DNA of 64,000 bases from Microlunatus kandeliicorticis (GCF_014137855.1 NZ_JACGWT010000003.1:620001-684000); one strand, 5' to 3'. Counted from the first letter of the stretch, positions 42,724-51,531 are shown. Notes: generated from the sequence alone by a model not told the origin. Numbers and translations are program-made.

Positions 42724-44100
42724 GTGCCTCGCTTCGTCTCGGCCCGCACCGACTCGCGGCTGATCGTGCTGCCCTGGCCGGTGCCGCTCGAGGACTGGCC
42801 GACCGACAACCTGGTCGCGCTGCCCCGCGGCATCTCGCGGCACGTCGTCCGGTTCGTCCGGGTCGGCAGCGATATCTACGCGGTCAAGGAGGTGCTCGAG
42901 CACCTGGCGCTGCACGAGTACCGGCTGCTCCGCGACCTCACCCGGCTCGACGTCCCGTCGGTCGAGCCGGTCGGGGTGGTCACCGAGCGGTTCGATCCCG
43001 ACGGCGTCCCGCTCGACCCGGTGCTGGTCACCAAGCACCTGCAGTTCTCGCTGCCCTACCGCTCGCTGTTCCACCGCGGCGTCCGCCGCGACACGGTCAA
43101 CCGGTTGGTCGACGCGATGGTGGTGCTGCTGGCCCGGCTGCACCTGATCGGCTTCCTCTGGGGCGACGTGTCGCTGTCCAACACGCTGTTCCGCCGCGAC
43201 GCCGGCAGCTTCGCGGCCTACCTGGTCGACGCCGAGACCGGTGAGCTGCACGACGAGCTGACCACCGGTCAGCGCGAGCACGACCTGCAGATCGCCCGGA
43301 CCAACCTGTTCGGCGAGTTCTGCGACCTCGAGGCCGGCGGGCTGCTGGACGCGGCTCTCGACCCGCAGACCCTGGTCGAGACGATCGAGAACCGCTACCG
43401 CGAGCTGTGGGCCGAGCTGACCGAGGTCGAGGAGTTCGACGGGTCGGAGATGCACCGGATCGAGAGCCGGGTCCGCCGGCTCAACGCCCTCGGGTTCGAC
43501 GTGGCCGAGCTCGACATCGTCACCGACTTCGGTGGCTCGACCATCCGGATCCAGCCCAAGGTCGTCGACGCCGGCCACCACTCGCGCCGGCTGCTCCGGC
43601 TGACCGGGCTCGACACCGAGGAGAACCAGGCCCGCCGGCTGCTCAACGACCTCGACTACTTCCGGGCCCGGACCGACCAGCAGAACGCCGACGAGGCGGT
43701 GGTCGCCCACCAGTGGCTGACCCAGCGGTTCGAGCCGGTGATCACCACCATCCCGGACGACCTGCGCGGCAAGCTCGAGCCGGCCGAGCTGTACCACGAG
43801 ATCCTCGAGCACCGCTGGTTCATGAGCGAGGCGGCCGGCCGCGAGGTGGACATCGTCAAGGCCGCCGAGGACTACGTGGCCACCGTGCTGCGGACGCTGC
43901 CGGACGAGGCGGTGGCCGTCACCGACAACGAGTCGATGGAGCTGGCCAACCCGTTCGACCCGTCGCAGGGGTTCGTCGACGACGACTGGGAGAAGCCCTA
44001 CGACCCCTGGGAGGACGGCGTCGAGGAGACCCCCGACGACGCCCCGGTGCGCGGCGACTTCCTCGACATCGAGGCGCTGCGGCGCAAGGCCCGGGGCTGA
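42724..44100 (+). CDS. DUF4032 protein with lipopolysaccharide-kinase-like N-domain
   Basis: A 458-residue protein. Residues ~45-220 look like a small-molecule or LPS kinase fold: a glycine-poor N-lobe with YAVKEV, then GDVSLSNTLF (matching the HGDxxxxN catalytic loop with His replaced by Trp-Gly) and YLVDAETGE as a DFG-like metal site. Residues ~225-395 form the DUF4032 domain. The tail is acidic. Homologs are widespread in actinobacteria, but I know of no assigned function. The substitutions around the catalytic loop leave open whether it is an active kinase. Single gene. Confidence 0.85.
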   Translation: MPRFVSARTDSRLIVLPWPVPLEDWPTDNLVALPRGISRHVVRFVRVGSDIYAVKEVLEHLALHEYRLLRDLTRLDVPSVEPVGVVTERFDPDGVPLDPVLVTKHLQFSLPYRSLFHRGVRRDTVNRLVDAMVVLLARLHLIGFLWGDVSLSNTLFRRDAGSFAAYLVDAETGELHDELTTGQREHDLQIARTNLFGEFCDLEAGGLLDAALDPQTLVETIENRYRELWAELTEVEEFDGSEMHRIESRVRRLNALGFDVAELDIVTDFGGSTIRIQPKVVDAGHHSRRLLRLTGLDTEENQARRLLNDLDYFRARTDQQNADEAVVAHQWLTQRFEPVITTIPDDLRGKLEPAELYHEILEHRWFMSEAAGREVDIVKAAEDYVATVLRTLPDEAVAVTDNESMELANPFDPSQGFVDDDWEKPYDPWEDGVEETPDDAPVRGDFLDIEALRRKARG

Positions 44101-44154
44101 CCGGACGACGTCCCGCTCACAGCCGCACCGTGGGATCGGGAGGGCCTCTGGTGG

Positions 44155-44160
44155 GATACT
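44155..44160 (+). promoter_or_regulatory. Putative -10 hexamer for fabH
   Basis: GATACT, within TGGGATACT, ends 7 nt before the ATG at 44168. Confidence 0.4.
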
Positions 44161-44167
44161 CGCGGCC

Positions 44168-45112
44168 ATGACCGGTTCACGTCTCGTCGCCGTCGGCCAC
44201 TTCCAGCCTGCTCGCGTGGTGCCGAACTCCGAGCTCGAGTCGATGGTCGACACCAACGACGAGTGGATCCAGCGCCGGGTCGGGATCCGCGAGCGCCGCT
44301 GGGCCGGACCGGACGAGACCGTCGACGTGATGGCCACCAAGGCGGCCCAGGACGTGCTGGCCAAGGCGGGCGTCGAGGCCGCCGAGGTCGACATGGTGAT
44401 CGTGGCCACCTGCAGCGCCCTGGACCGGTCGCCCAACATGGCCTCCCGGGTGGCGCTGGCGCTGGGGATGACCAACCACCCGGCCACCCTCGACATCAAC
44501 ACCGCCTGCTCGGGCTTCCCGCACGCGGTGGCCATCGCCCAGCACGCCATCGGGGCCGGTGCGGCCCGGACCGCCCTGGTCATCGGCGCCGAGAAGCTCA
44601 GCGACGTGACCGACTACACCGACCGCACCACCTGCGTGCTGACCGCCGACGGCGCGGGCGCGTTCCTGCTCACCGCCGACCCGGACGAGCACATCTCGCC
44701 GGTGCTGTGGGGCTGCGTCCCCGAGATGGGCGACGCGGTCCGGATCGAGCGGGCCGAGGGCGACAAGTTCGCCCAGAACGGCCGCGCGGTCTTCCGCTGG
44801 ACCACCTACGAGCTGCCGCAGATCGCCCGGGACGTGCTCGACCGGGCCAAGGTGGCCCCCGAGAACCTGGCCGCGATCGTGCTGCACCAGGCCAACCTGC
44901 GGATCATCGAGCCGCTGGCCCGCCAGATCGGCGCGGTCAACGCCCGGGTCGCCACCGACGTCGTCGAGTCGGGCAACACCTCGGCCGCGTCGATCCCGCT
45001 GGCCCTGTCCAAGATGCTCGAGAAGGAACCGCTGCCCTCGGGCGCCCCGATCCTGCTGTTCGCCTTCGGCGGCGGGCTCGCCTACGCCGGCCAGGTCGTC
45101 CTCGCGCCCTGA
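44168..45112 (+). CDS. fabH: 3-oxoacyl-ACP synthase III
   Basis: A 314-residue condensing enzyme that joins an acyl-CoA starter to malonyl-ACP to begin fatty acid synthesis. The catalytic triad is complete: C114 in NTACSGF, H240 in LHQANLRI and N270 in ESGNTSAAS. TNDEWIQRRVGIRERR is the conserved N-terminal block. Length is normal. It is not in a fab cluster here, so a role in a special acyl product is possible, but the sequence looks like ordinary FabH. Followed by a REP-like tandem array. Confidence 0.93.
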   Translation: MTGSRLVAVGHFQPARVVPNSELESMVDTNDEWIQRRVGIRERRWAGPDETVDVMATKAAQDVLAKAGVEAAEVDMVIVATCSALDRSPNMASRVALALGMTNHPATLDINTACSGFPHAVAIAQHAIGAGAARTALVIGAEKLSDVTDYTDRTTCVLTADGAGAFLLTADPDEHISPVLWGCVPEMGDAVRIERAEGDKFAQNGRAVFRWTTYELPQIARDVLDRAKVAPENLAAIVLHQANLRIIEPLARQIGAVNARVATDVVESGNTSAASIPLALSKMLEKEPLPSGAPILLFAFGGGLAYAGQVVLAP

Positions 45113-45138
45113 CCCACTTTGGGTTTGCTCGCGCACGC

Positions 45139-45243
45139 CGCGGTTGCCTGAGCGCCGACCCGACCACGGTTCCCCGAGCACCCACCCGGCCACGGTTCCC
45201 TGAGCGCCCACCCGGCCACGGTTCCCTGAGCCCGTCGAAGGGC
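45139..45243 (+). repeat. Tandem array of 26-bp units ending in a REP-like core
   Basis: Four units of 26 bp begin at 45139 (diverged), 45165, 45191 and 45217, each starting CRCGGTTSCCYGAG. The last unit runs into CTGAGCCCGTCGAAGGG, a one-base variant of the REP-like repeat seen elsewhere. The array fills the gap between fabH and the LLM gene. Confidence 0.85.
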
Positions 45244-45272
45244 CGCGGGACCCCGGGGGCATAGTGAGCCCC

Positions 45273-46076
45273 ATGAGTGCATCGACCCCATCCACCCGGC
45301 CGTTCCGGGTCGGCGTCCAGCTCCAGCCGCAGCACGCCAGCTACGCCGACCTCCGCCGTGCCGTCGACCGCGCCGAGGAGGCCGGGGTCGACATCGTCTT
45401 CAACTGGGACCACTTCTATCCGCTCTCCGGGCCCGAGGACGGGCCCAACTTCGAGTGCTGGTCGATGCTGGCCGCCTGGGCCGAGCAGACCAGCCGGGTC
45501 GAGGTCAGCGCGCTGGTGACCTGCAACAGCTACCGCAACCCCGACCTGCTGGCCGACATGGCGCGCACCGTCGACCACATCAGCGACGGGCGGCTGATCC
45601 TGGCCATCGGCGCCGGGTGGTTCCAGAAGGACTACGACAGCTACGGCTACGAGTTCGGCACCGCCGGGCGGCGGATCGACGCGCTCGGCGAGGCGCTGCC
45701 CCGGATCGTCTCCCGCTGGGAGCAGCTCAACCCGGCCCCGACCCGGAAGATCCCGGTCATGATCGGCGGTGGCGGCGAGAAGAAGACCCTCCCGCTGGTG
45801 GCCCGGTACGCCGACATCTGGCACGGCTTCGGTGACCTCGACACGCTGAGCCGGAAGAACGGCATCCTCGACGGCTACTGCGGTGAGCTCGGTCGCGACC
45901 CGCACGAGATCGAGCGCTCCACCGCGGTCCAGGCCTCGCCCGACGAGCTCGGCGACGGCCTGCGCGAGCTCGGCGTCACCTTGGTCACCACCGACTGCGA
46001 CGGCCGGTCGGGATACGACCTCGGCTTGACCAAGGAGTGGATCGCCTACCGCGACGAGGTCAACGGGCGCGGCTGA
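45273..46076 (+). CDS. LLM-class F420-dependent oxidoreductase
   Basis: A 267-residue luciferase-like TIM barrel. It shows VGVQLQPQHASYADLRRAV at the start, VFNWDHFYPLSG, TCNSYRNPDLLADMARTVDH and GRLILAIGAGWFQKDYDSYG, the pattern of actinobacterial F420-dependent members. The substrate is unknown. The ATG at 45273 is preferred to a GTG at 45264 because CATAGT ends 7 nt before it. The downstream exporter gene starts 23 bp later, so the two may be cotranscribed. Confidence 0.87.
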   Translation: MSASTPSTRPFRVGVQLQPQHASYADLRRAVDRAEEAGVDIVFNWDHFYPLSGPEDGPNFECWSMLAAWAEQTSRVEVSALVTCNSYRNPDLLADMARTVDHISDGRLILAIGAGWFQKDYDSYGYEFGTAGRRIDALGEALPRIVSRWEQLNPAPTRKIPVMIGGGGEKKTLPLVARYADIWHGFGDLDTLSRKNGILDGYCGELGRDPHEIERSTAVQASPDELGDGLRELGVTLVTTDCDGRSGYDLGLTKEWIAYRDEVNGRG

Positions 46077-46099
46077 GCCACCAGCACGGGGACGAAGCC

Positions 46100-47107
46100 G
46101 TGAACCACACCGGAGCCGGCCGGGCCGATCCGCGGCCGGTGCTGGCCGTCGTCGTGGTGCTGCTGCTCTGGGCCTCGGCGTTCATCGGCATCCGGGCGGT
46201 CGCCGGACAGCTGTCCCCGGGGCCGCTGGCGCTGGGCCGGCTGGCGGTGGCCGCGGCGGTGCTCAGCCTGCTGGTCGGCCGGGAGCGGCTGCGCGGCCGA
46301 CGCCTCCCGCTCCCCCGTGGCCGCGGCTGGTGGCCCGTGCTCGGCTACGGCGTGCTCTGGTTCGCCGGCTACACCGTCGTGCTCAACGCCGCCGAACACC
46401 ACCTCGACGCCGGCACCGCGGCGCTGCTGGTCAACGTCGGTCCGCTGCTGGTGGCGATGGCGGCCGGCCTGCTGTTCGGCGAGGGCTTCCCGCGACCGCT
46501 GGTGATCGGGATGCTGGTGGCCTTCGCCGGGGTGCTGGTGATCGCGCTCGGCGGCGTCGGCGCGCACAGCGACGGGCTCGGCATCGTCCTGGGGCTGGTG
46601 ACCGCAGTGCTCTACGCCGGGGGCGTGCTCACCCAGAAGGTCGCGCTGGCCCGGCCGGTGGCCGACGGCGGGACCGACGCGCTGACCGCGACCTGGCTCG
46701 GCGCGGTGATCGGCACCGTCGCGACGCTCCCCTTCGCACCGGCCGCGGTCGGTGAGTACGCCCGGGCCTCGACGGGCGCGGTGCTGGCCGTGGTCTACCT
46801 CGGCGTCTTCCCCACCGCCGTCGCCTTCACCCTCTGGGCCTACGCCCTGCGCCGGACCAGCGCCGGGCGGACCGCCACCTCGACCCTGGCGGTGCCGGCG
46901 ATCGTGGTGCTGCTCTCCTGGCTGCTGCTGCACGAGGTGCCGACCGGCTGGGCCGTGGTCGGCGGGGTGCTCGCGCTCGGCGGGGTGGCGATCAGCCGGC
47001 GGCGCGGAGCCGCAGCGACCGCGGCGCCACCGGCGGCTCCCCTGCCCGAGACCCCTCTCGCGCCGCCGGGACCAGCAGCGCCGGTGCGCCCGGCCGACCG
47101 GGGGTGA
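46100..47107 (+). CDS. EamA (DMT) family transporter
   Basis: A 335-residue membrane protein with ten helices in two EamA repeats, the drug/metabolite transporter layout. Repeat one opens with VVVLLLWASAFIGIRAVAG and repeat two with LVTAVLYAGGVLTQK. The last ~38 residues are a Pro/Ala-rich tail beyond the tenth helix. That tail is encoded by DNA that also encodes the C-terminus of AnmK on the other strand. The substrate is unknown. Confidence 0.88.
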   Translation: MNHTGAGRADPRPVLAVVVVLLLWASAFIGIRAVAGQLSPGPLALGRLAVAAAVLSLLVGRERLRGRRLPLPRGRGWWPVLGYGVLWFAGYTVVLNAAEHHLDAGTAALLVNVGPLLVAMAAGLLFGEGFPRPLVIGMLVAFAGVLVIALGGVGAHSDGLGIVLGLVTAVLYAGGVLTQKVALARPVADGGTDALTATWLGAVIGTVATLPFAPAAVGEYARASTGAVLAVVYLGVFPTAVAFTLWAYALRRTSAGRTATSTLAVPAIVVLLSWLLLHEVPTGWAVVGGVLALGGVAISRRRGAAATAAPPAAPLPETPLAPPGPAAPVRPADRG

Positions 47108-48215
47108 GCGACCCGAGCACGCTGGCGTGGCGGGCCCCCGTGCAGGACGGGACGGTGCCGGGCAGCCCGTGCGCGGTGAGGAAGGCCAGCACCGCGAAGG
47201 CGTAGGCCTCCTTGTCCTGGGCACCCAGGCCGAGCTCGTCCGAGGTCCGCAGCGGCACCGTCCCCAGCCGGGCTCGCAGCTGCCGGACCAGCTCGGGGTT
47301 GCGCACCCCGCCGCCCGAGGCGATCACCTCGGTGGCGCCGTGGCGGTGCACGGCGTCGGCCACGGTCACCGTGGTGAACGCGGTCAGGGTGGCCAGCAGG
47401 TCCGGGTCGTCGACCGCCGGCAGCCCGGCCAGCGCGGCGTCGAGATAGCCCGCGTGGAACAGCTCCTTGCCGGTCGACTTCGGGGCCGGGCGGACGAAGT
47501 AGGGGTGGTCCAGCAGCCGGTCGAGCAGGTCGTCGCGGACCCGGCCGGCGGCGGCCAGCCGTCCGTCCACGTCGTGCCCGAGGCGGCCGCCGGTCACCCG
47601 GGACGCGGCCAGGTCGAGCAGGGCGTTCGCCGGACCGGTGTCGAAGGCCACCGGCGGCCCGCCCGGCCCGGTGCCGGCGTCGCCCGGGACGGTGACGTTG
47701 GCGATGCCGCCGAGGTTGAGCGCGACCGGCCGCCCGGGACGGCCGGCCAGCCAGAGCAGGTCGAGCACGCTGACCAGCGGCGCGCCCTGGCCGCCGGCGG
47801 CGACGTCGCGGGGGCGGAAGTCGGCGACCACGGGCAGCCCGGTGGCCTCGGCGATCCAGGCGGGCTGTCCGAGCTGGAGGGTGCCGGCCACCCGGTCGTC
47901 GCGGACCCAGTGGAAGAGCGTCTGGCCGTGGGAGCCGACCAGCTCGGCGTCGCCGCCGCAGAGCTCCTCGTCGGCCCGGACGGCGAGCGCGCCGAATGCC
48001 TGCCCGATCAGCGTGTCCAGCCGGCAGACGGTCTCGAGGTCGGTCGCCGCCGGCGGCAGCGCCCCGGCGATCGCGGCCCGCAGCTCGTCGTCGTAGGCCG
48101 CGCTGACCGATCCGAGCGGCGTCAGCTCCAGGACGTCGCCGTCGAGCCGCAAGTCGGCCGCGGCGGCGTCGATGCCGTCGTAGGAGGTCCCCGACATCAG
48201 CCCGATGACGATCAC
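46992..48215 (-). CDS. anmK: Anhydro-N-acetylmuramic acid kinase
   Basis: A 407-residue sugar kinase of the ASKHA fold that hydrolyses and phosphorylates 1,6-anhydro-MurNAc to MurNAc-6-phosphate in peptidoglycan recycling. Visible are GLMSGTSYDGIDAA, ELVGSHGQTLFH, VVADFRPRDVAAGGQGAPL, ALNLGGIANVT and FDTGPANALLD, all typical of AnmK. The final ~30 residues, past the family core, overlap the EamA gene by 116 bp in antisense. The GTG start follows CAGGAT by 6 nt. Confidence 0.95.
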   Translation of the reverse strand: MIVIGLMSGTSYDGIDAAAADLRLDGDVLELTPLGSVSAAYDDELRAAIAGALPPAATDLETVCRLDTLIGQAFGALAVRADEELCGGDAELVGSHGQTLFHWVRDDRVAGTLQLGQPAWIAEATGLPVVADFRPRDVAAGGQGAPLVSVLDLLWLAGRPGRPVALNLGGIANVTVPGDAGTGPGGPPVAFDTGPANALLDLAASRVTGGRLGHDVDGRLAAAGRVRDDLLDRLLDHPYFVRPAPKSTGKELFHAGYLDAALAGLPAVDDPDLLATLTAFTTVTVADAVHRHGATEVIASGGGVRNPELVRQLRARLGTVPLRTSDELGLGAQDKEAYAFAVLAFLTAHGLPGTVPSCTGARHASVLGSLTPGRPGAPALLVPAAREGSRAGEPPVAPRSLRLRAAG

Positions 48216-48221
48216 CGGCTC

Positions 48222-48227
48222 ATCCTG
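48222..48227 (-). promoter_or_regulatory. Putative -10 hexamer, leaderless anmK start
   Basis: CAGGAT on the minus strand ends 6 nt before the GTG at 48215. Confidence 0.4.
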
Positions 48228-48323
48228 CCCGCACCCGGTCCCGGAACGGACCGGCGCCCCGCCAGCGACCCCGGACGGGGTGCTGACGGGGCGCCGGGCG
48301 AGCTTGCGGGGCAGGTGCGCGGG

Positions 48324-48602
48324 TCAGGCCTGCTGCCCGAGCGCGAACGAGACGGCACCGTCGCCGCCGATGCTCGCGTCGAGCACCTTGTCCTCGAGCA
48401 CCCCGGCCGCCGACTCGGCGACGTAGACCTTGGCGCCGTCGCGTTCGACCACCTGGTCGGCCGGCTCGGCGCCGTCCACCGCGGTGACCGACAGGTTGCC
48501 GTCCCCGGCGGTGTCGATCCGCAGTCCTCCGTCCGCGGTGCCCAGCTGGGCCTCGGTGATCTGGTTCACGACCGTGGCCGCTCCCTCGGTGAGGTCGAGC
48601 AT
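48324..48602 (-). CDS. HesB/IscA-fold protein without cysteines
   Basis: A 92-residue protein whose start, MLDLTEGAATVVNQI, and middle, GGLRIDTAG, match the HesB/IscA iron-sulfur scaffold family. It contains no cysteine at all, so the three conserved Fe-S ligands are missing and it cannot bind a cluster in the usual way. Cysteine-less members are known in actinobacteria, with unknown role. GGAAGGA lies 6 nt before the ATG at 48602. A longer frame exists upstream but lacks a comparable ribosome site. Single gene between anmK and an SDR. Confidence 0.75.
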   Translation of the reverse strand: MLDLTEGAATVVNQITEAQLGTADGGLRIDTAGDGNLSVTAVDGAEPADQVVERDGAKVYVAESAAGVLEDKVLDASIGGDGAVSFALGQQA

Positions 48603-48705
48603 GTTCGTCCTTCCGACGAGTGACAGGAGCCCTCCACCGTTCCCGCCGACCATGATCAACACAAACCGGGCGTCCACCCACCAAGATCGCCGAGGCGGCG
48701 CGGCC

Positions 48706-49479
48706 TCAGCGCGGCGGCATCCGCAGCGCGCCGTCGAGCCTGATCACCTCGCCGTTGAGCAGCGGGTTCGCGGTGATCTGCTCGACCAGGAGGGCGTACT
48801 CGTCGGGACGCCCGAGCCGGGCCGGGTGCGGCACCAGCGCCTCGAGCGTCGCCTTGGTGTCCCCGGGCAGACCAGCCATCATCGGCGTCTCCATCACCCC
48901 GGGGGCGATGGTCATCACCCGGATCTGCTTGTCGGCGAGGTCGCGCGCCGCAGTGATCGTCAACGCGGCGATCCCGCCCTTGCTGGCGGCGTAGGCGGCC
49001 TGCCCGATCTGGCCGTCGTAGGCGGCCACGCTGGCCGTCATGATCATCACTCCGCGGTCGCCCCCGGGCTCGTCGGCCGGCTCGTTGTCGATCATGGCCG
49101 CCGCGGCCAGCCGGACGACGTTGAAGGTGCCGACCAGGTTGATGTCGATCACCGTCCGGAAGTCCTCGAGCCCGAGCACGCCGCGCTTGGAGATGATCCG
49201 TCCCGGGGTGGCCACCCCGGCGCAGTTGACCACCAACCGCAGGGTGCCGAGCTCGCGGGCCGCGTCCACGGCCGACCGGACGTCCTCCTCGGAGCGGACG
49301 TCAGCGGCCACCGCTCGCACCTGCGGACCGAGCTCGCCGGCGAGCTGCGCGGCCGGGGAGCCGGCCAGGTCGGCGAGCACCAGCCCGGCGCCGGTGCCGG
49401 CCAGCCGGCGCGCGGTGGCGGCCCCGAGCCCGGACCCGCCACCGGTGATGAGGACGGCGTCAGCCTCGGTCAGTCGCAC
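48706..49479 (-). CDS. SDR, 3-hydroxyacyl-CoA dehydrogenase type 2-like
   Basis: A 257-residue short-chain dehydrogenase with TGGGSGLG at 12-19, NCAG at 85-88 and catalytic S150, Y163, K167. The segment after the active site ([21 protein letters not shown]) and the end [16 protein letters not shown] resemble type-2 3-hydroxyacyl-CoA dehydrogenases. It follows an acyl-CoA dehydrogenase with which it overlaps by 20 bp, so the pair should do consecutive beta-oxidation-like steps (a hydratase would be needed from elsewhere). Confidence 0.87.
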   Translation of the reverse strand: MRLTEADAVLITGGGSGLGAATARRLAGTGAGLVLADLAGSPAAQLAGELGPQVRAVAADVRSEEDVRSAVDAARELGTLRLVVNCAGVATPGRIISKRGVLGLEDFRTVIDINLVGTFNVVRLAAAAMIDNEPADEPGGDRGVMIMTASVAAYDGQIGQAAYAASKGGIAALTITAARDLADKQIRVMTIAPGVMETPMMAGLPGDTKATLEALVPHPARLGRPDEYALLVEQITANPLLNGEVIRLDGALRMPPR

Positions 49480-50671
49480 CCGCGCGCTCCTTCGTGCTCG
49501 TCCGGTCGTCCTGGTTCATCCGGACCCGGGGTGACAGCAGCCGGCGGGCGATCACCAGCCGCTGGATCTGATTGGTGCCCTCGAAGATCTGGGTCACCTT
49601 CGCCTCGCGCAGGTAGCGCTCGGCCGGGAAGTCGCGGGTGTAGCCGTACCCGCCGAGCACCTGGACGGCGTCGGCGGTCACCTTCATCGCCGCGTCGGTC
49701 GCCACCAGCTTGGCCACCGAGGCCTCGCGGGTGAACGGCCGTCCGGCATCGCGCTTGCGAGCCGCCAGCAGATAGGTCGCCCGGGCGCTGTCCACCGCCG
49801 CCGCCATGTCGGCGAGCAGGAACTGCAGCCCCTCGAACTCGCCGATCGCCCGGCCGAACTGCCTGCGCTGGCCGGCGTAGTCGACGGCGAGGTCGAGCGC
49901 GGCCTGCGCCAGCCCGGTGGCGCAGGCGGCGATCCCGAGCCGTCCGGAGTCGAGCGCCGAGAGGGCGATCCGCATCCCGTCACCCTCGGCGCCGATCAGC
50001 CGGTCGTCGGCGACCGGCACCCGGTCGAAGTAGAGCGCCGCGGTGGTCGAGGCGGTGAGGCCCATCTTGCGTTCCGGGGCCCCGAAGGACAGCCGCTCGG
50101 CGTCGCCGGGGACCAGGAAGCAGCTGATCCCGTGCTTCGGGTCGTCACCGGTCCGCGCGAAGGTGGTGTAGTGGTCGGCCCGGCCGCCGTGGGTGACCCA
50201 GGCCTTGGTGCCGTTGATCTCCCAGCCGTGGTCGGCGCGCTTGGCCTTGGTGATCATCCCGGAGATGTCCGAGCCGGCCTGCGGTTCGGACAGCGCGTAG
50301 GCGCCGAGCCGCTCGCCGGCCAGGATCGCCGGCAGCAGCGCGTCGCGCTGGGCGGGCGTGCCCCAGGTGGCCAGTGGATAGGCCGACATCACGTGCACCG
50401 AGACCCCGACGCCGACGCTCATCCAGGCCGTGGCGATCTCCTCGACCGCCTGCAGGTAGGTCTCGTAGTCGAGCCCGAGCCCGCGCCACTCCTCGGGGTA
50501 GGGCATGCCGAGCATCCCGGCCTCCGCGAGCAGGTCGAACGCCTCGCGCGGGAACGCCCCGGCCTCCTCGGCCTCGGCGGCGCGCGGCGCCAGCTGTTCC
50601 TGGGCGATCTCCCGCACCAGTCCGACCAGCTCCTCCGCGTCACGACGGGGGAAAATCCGATCCGCGGGCAT
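49460..50671 (-). CDS. Acyl-CoA dehydrogenase
   Basis: A 403-residue FAD enzyme that introduces a 2,3-double bond into an acyl-CoA. Signature blocks are [45 protein letters not shown] and, near the end, [23 protein letters not shown] and [16 protein letters not shown]. The last ~20 residues extend past the family end and run into the SDR start. Upstream, ribosome-site-like GAGAGGAC copies occur within a 13-bp tandem repeat. It is divergent from a TetR regulator that likely represses it. Confidence 0.93.
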   Translation of the reverse strand: MPADRIFPRRDAEELVGLVREIAQEQLAPRAAEAEEAGAFPREAFDLLAEAGMLGMPYPEEWRGLGLDYETYLQAVEEIATAWMSVGVGVSVHVMSAYPLATWGTPAQRDALLPAILAGERLGAYALSEPQAGSDISGMITKAKRADHGWEINGTKAWVTHGGRADHYTTFARTGDDPKHGISCFLVPGDAERLSFGAPERKMGLTASTTAALYFDRVPVADDRLIGAEGDGMRIALSALDSGRLGIAACATGLAQAALDLAVDYAGQRRQFGRAIGEFEGLQFLLADMAAAVDSARATYLLAARKRDAGRPFTREASVAKLVATDAAMKVTADAVQVLGGYGYTRDFPAERYLREAKVTQIFEGTNQIQRLVIARRLLSPRVRMNQDDRTSTKERAGATDRG

Positions 50672-50680
50672 GTCACCGTC

Positions 50681-50719
50681 CTCTCGATCCGTCCTCTCGA
50701 TCCGTCGACTCGATCCGTC
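50681..50719 (-). repeat. Three 13-bp tandem repeats in the leader of the acyl-CoA dehydrogenase gene
   Basis: Units of CTCTCGATCCGTC (plus strand) at 50681-50693 and 50694-50706 are identical; 50707-50719 has two changes. The array begins 9 bp before the start codon. On the message each unit carries a GAGAGGAC or similar sequence. Confidence 0.75.
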
Positions 50720-50840
50720 GATCGGCCGACGACCGCGGACCCCAGCGGCCCGCGTCCGTCCGTGTTCGCCGCAGCGAGCCTCAGGATGCGTCCCACCAAG
50801 TGGTGATCTCGCACCGCTGCGTCCCTGAGCGGTACTCCGA

Positions 50841-50858
50841 GCAGTACTCTAGTACCGC
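50841..50858. promoter_or_regulatory. Palindromic operator for the TetR regulator
   Basis: GCAGTACTCTAGTACCGC is an 8-2-8 palindrome with one mismatch, ending 1 bp before the TetR start codon. A further GGTACT lies at 50831-50836. It should control both tetR and the divergent acyl-CoA dehydrogenase operon. Confidence 0.6.
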
Positions 50859-50859
50859 C

Positions 50860-51486
50860 ATGGTACGCACGATCGTCGAGCGCACCCGACTCGGCGACGA
50901 CGACGTCGTCCGCGAGCCGGGCCGTCGGCTCACCGAGCGCCAGCTCGCCCTCCGCGACCAGCTGGTCGACCTGGTGCTGGCCGAGGGGTTCCTGCACCTG
51001 ACCGTGGACGACATGGCGGGGCGGCTCGGCTGCTCGAAGCGCACCCTGTACGCCCTCGCGGACAGCAAGGAGCAGCTCGCGGTGGCCGCCGTCCGGCAGT
51101 TCTTCCGTCGCTCGACCGTCGCCGTCGAGGCAGCCATCGTCCGCACCCGCACCCCGGCCCGGCGGCTCACGCGCTATCTCGAGGCGGTGGCGGAGGCCCT
51201 GCGTCCGACCTCGCGCGCCTTCCACGCCGACGTCGCCGCGTTCCCGCCGGCCCGCGAGGTCTACGAGGCCAACACCCAGGCCGCTGCCGCCCGGGTCCGC
51301 GAGCTGATCGAAGAGGGCGTCGCGGCCGGAGCCTTCCGCACCGTGCCCGGTGACTTCGTGGCCGAGGTGGTGACCGCCACGATGTTCCGGATCACCGGCG
51401 GCGAGGTCGGGCTGGCCACCGGGCTGACCGACGCCGAGGCCTACACCGAGCTGGCCCGGCTGGTGCTGGCCGCGGTCCGCCGCTGA
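50860..51486 (+). CDS. TetR family regulator
   Basis: A 208-residue regulator. The DNA-binding domain at ~25-70 includes LVDLVLAEGFLHLTVDDMAG and RLGCSKRTLYALADSKEQL. The C-terminal ligand domain is all-helical, with a TetR_C-type segment ending LARLVLAAVRR. It is divergent from the acyl-CoA dehydrogenase/SDR operon, with a palindrome next to its start codon, so it is the probable repressor and may respond to an acyl-CoA (inference). The ATG at 50860 is the start that leaves ~25 residues before the HTH. Confidence 0.88.
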   Translation: MVRTIVERTRLGDDDVVREPGRRLTERQLALRDQLVDLVLAEGFLHLTVDDMAGRLGCSKRTLYALADSKEQLAVAAVRQFFRRSTVAVEAAIVRTRTPARRLTRYLEAVAEALRPTSRAFHADVAAFPPAREVYEANTQAAAARVRELIEEGVAAGAFRTVPGDFVAEVVTATMFRITGGEVGLATGLTDAEAYTELARLVLAAVRR

Positions 51487-51531
51487 ACCACCGGCCGCGT
51501 TCGAGCCCGGTCACATCGGGTCGCTATCCAC

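Noticed and set aside
45139-45243. Possible CRISPR array
   Set aside because: Contiguous 26-bp units without unique spacers and no cas genes in the window.
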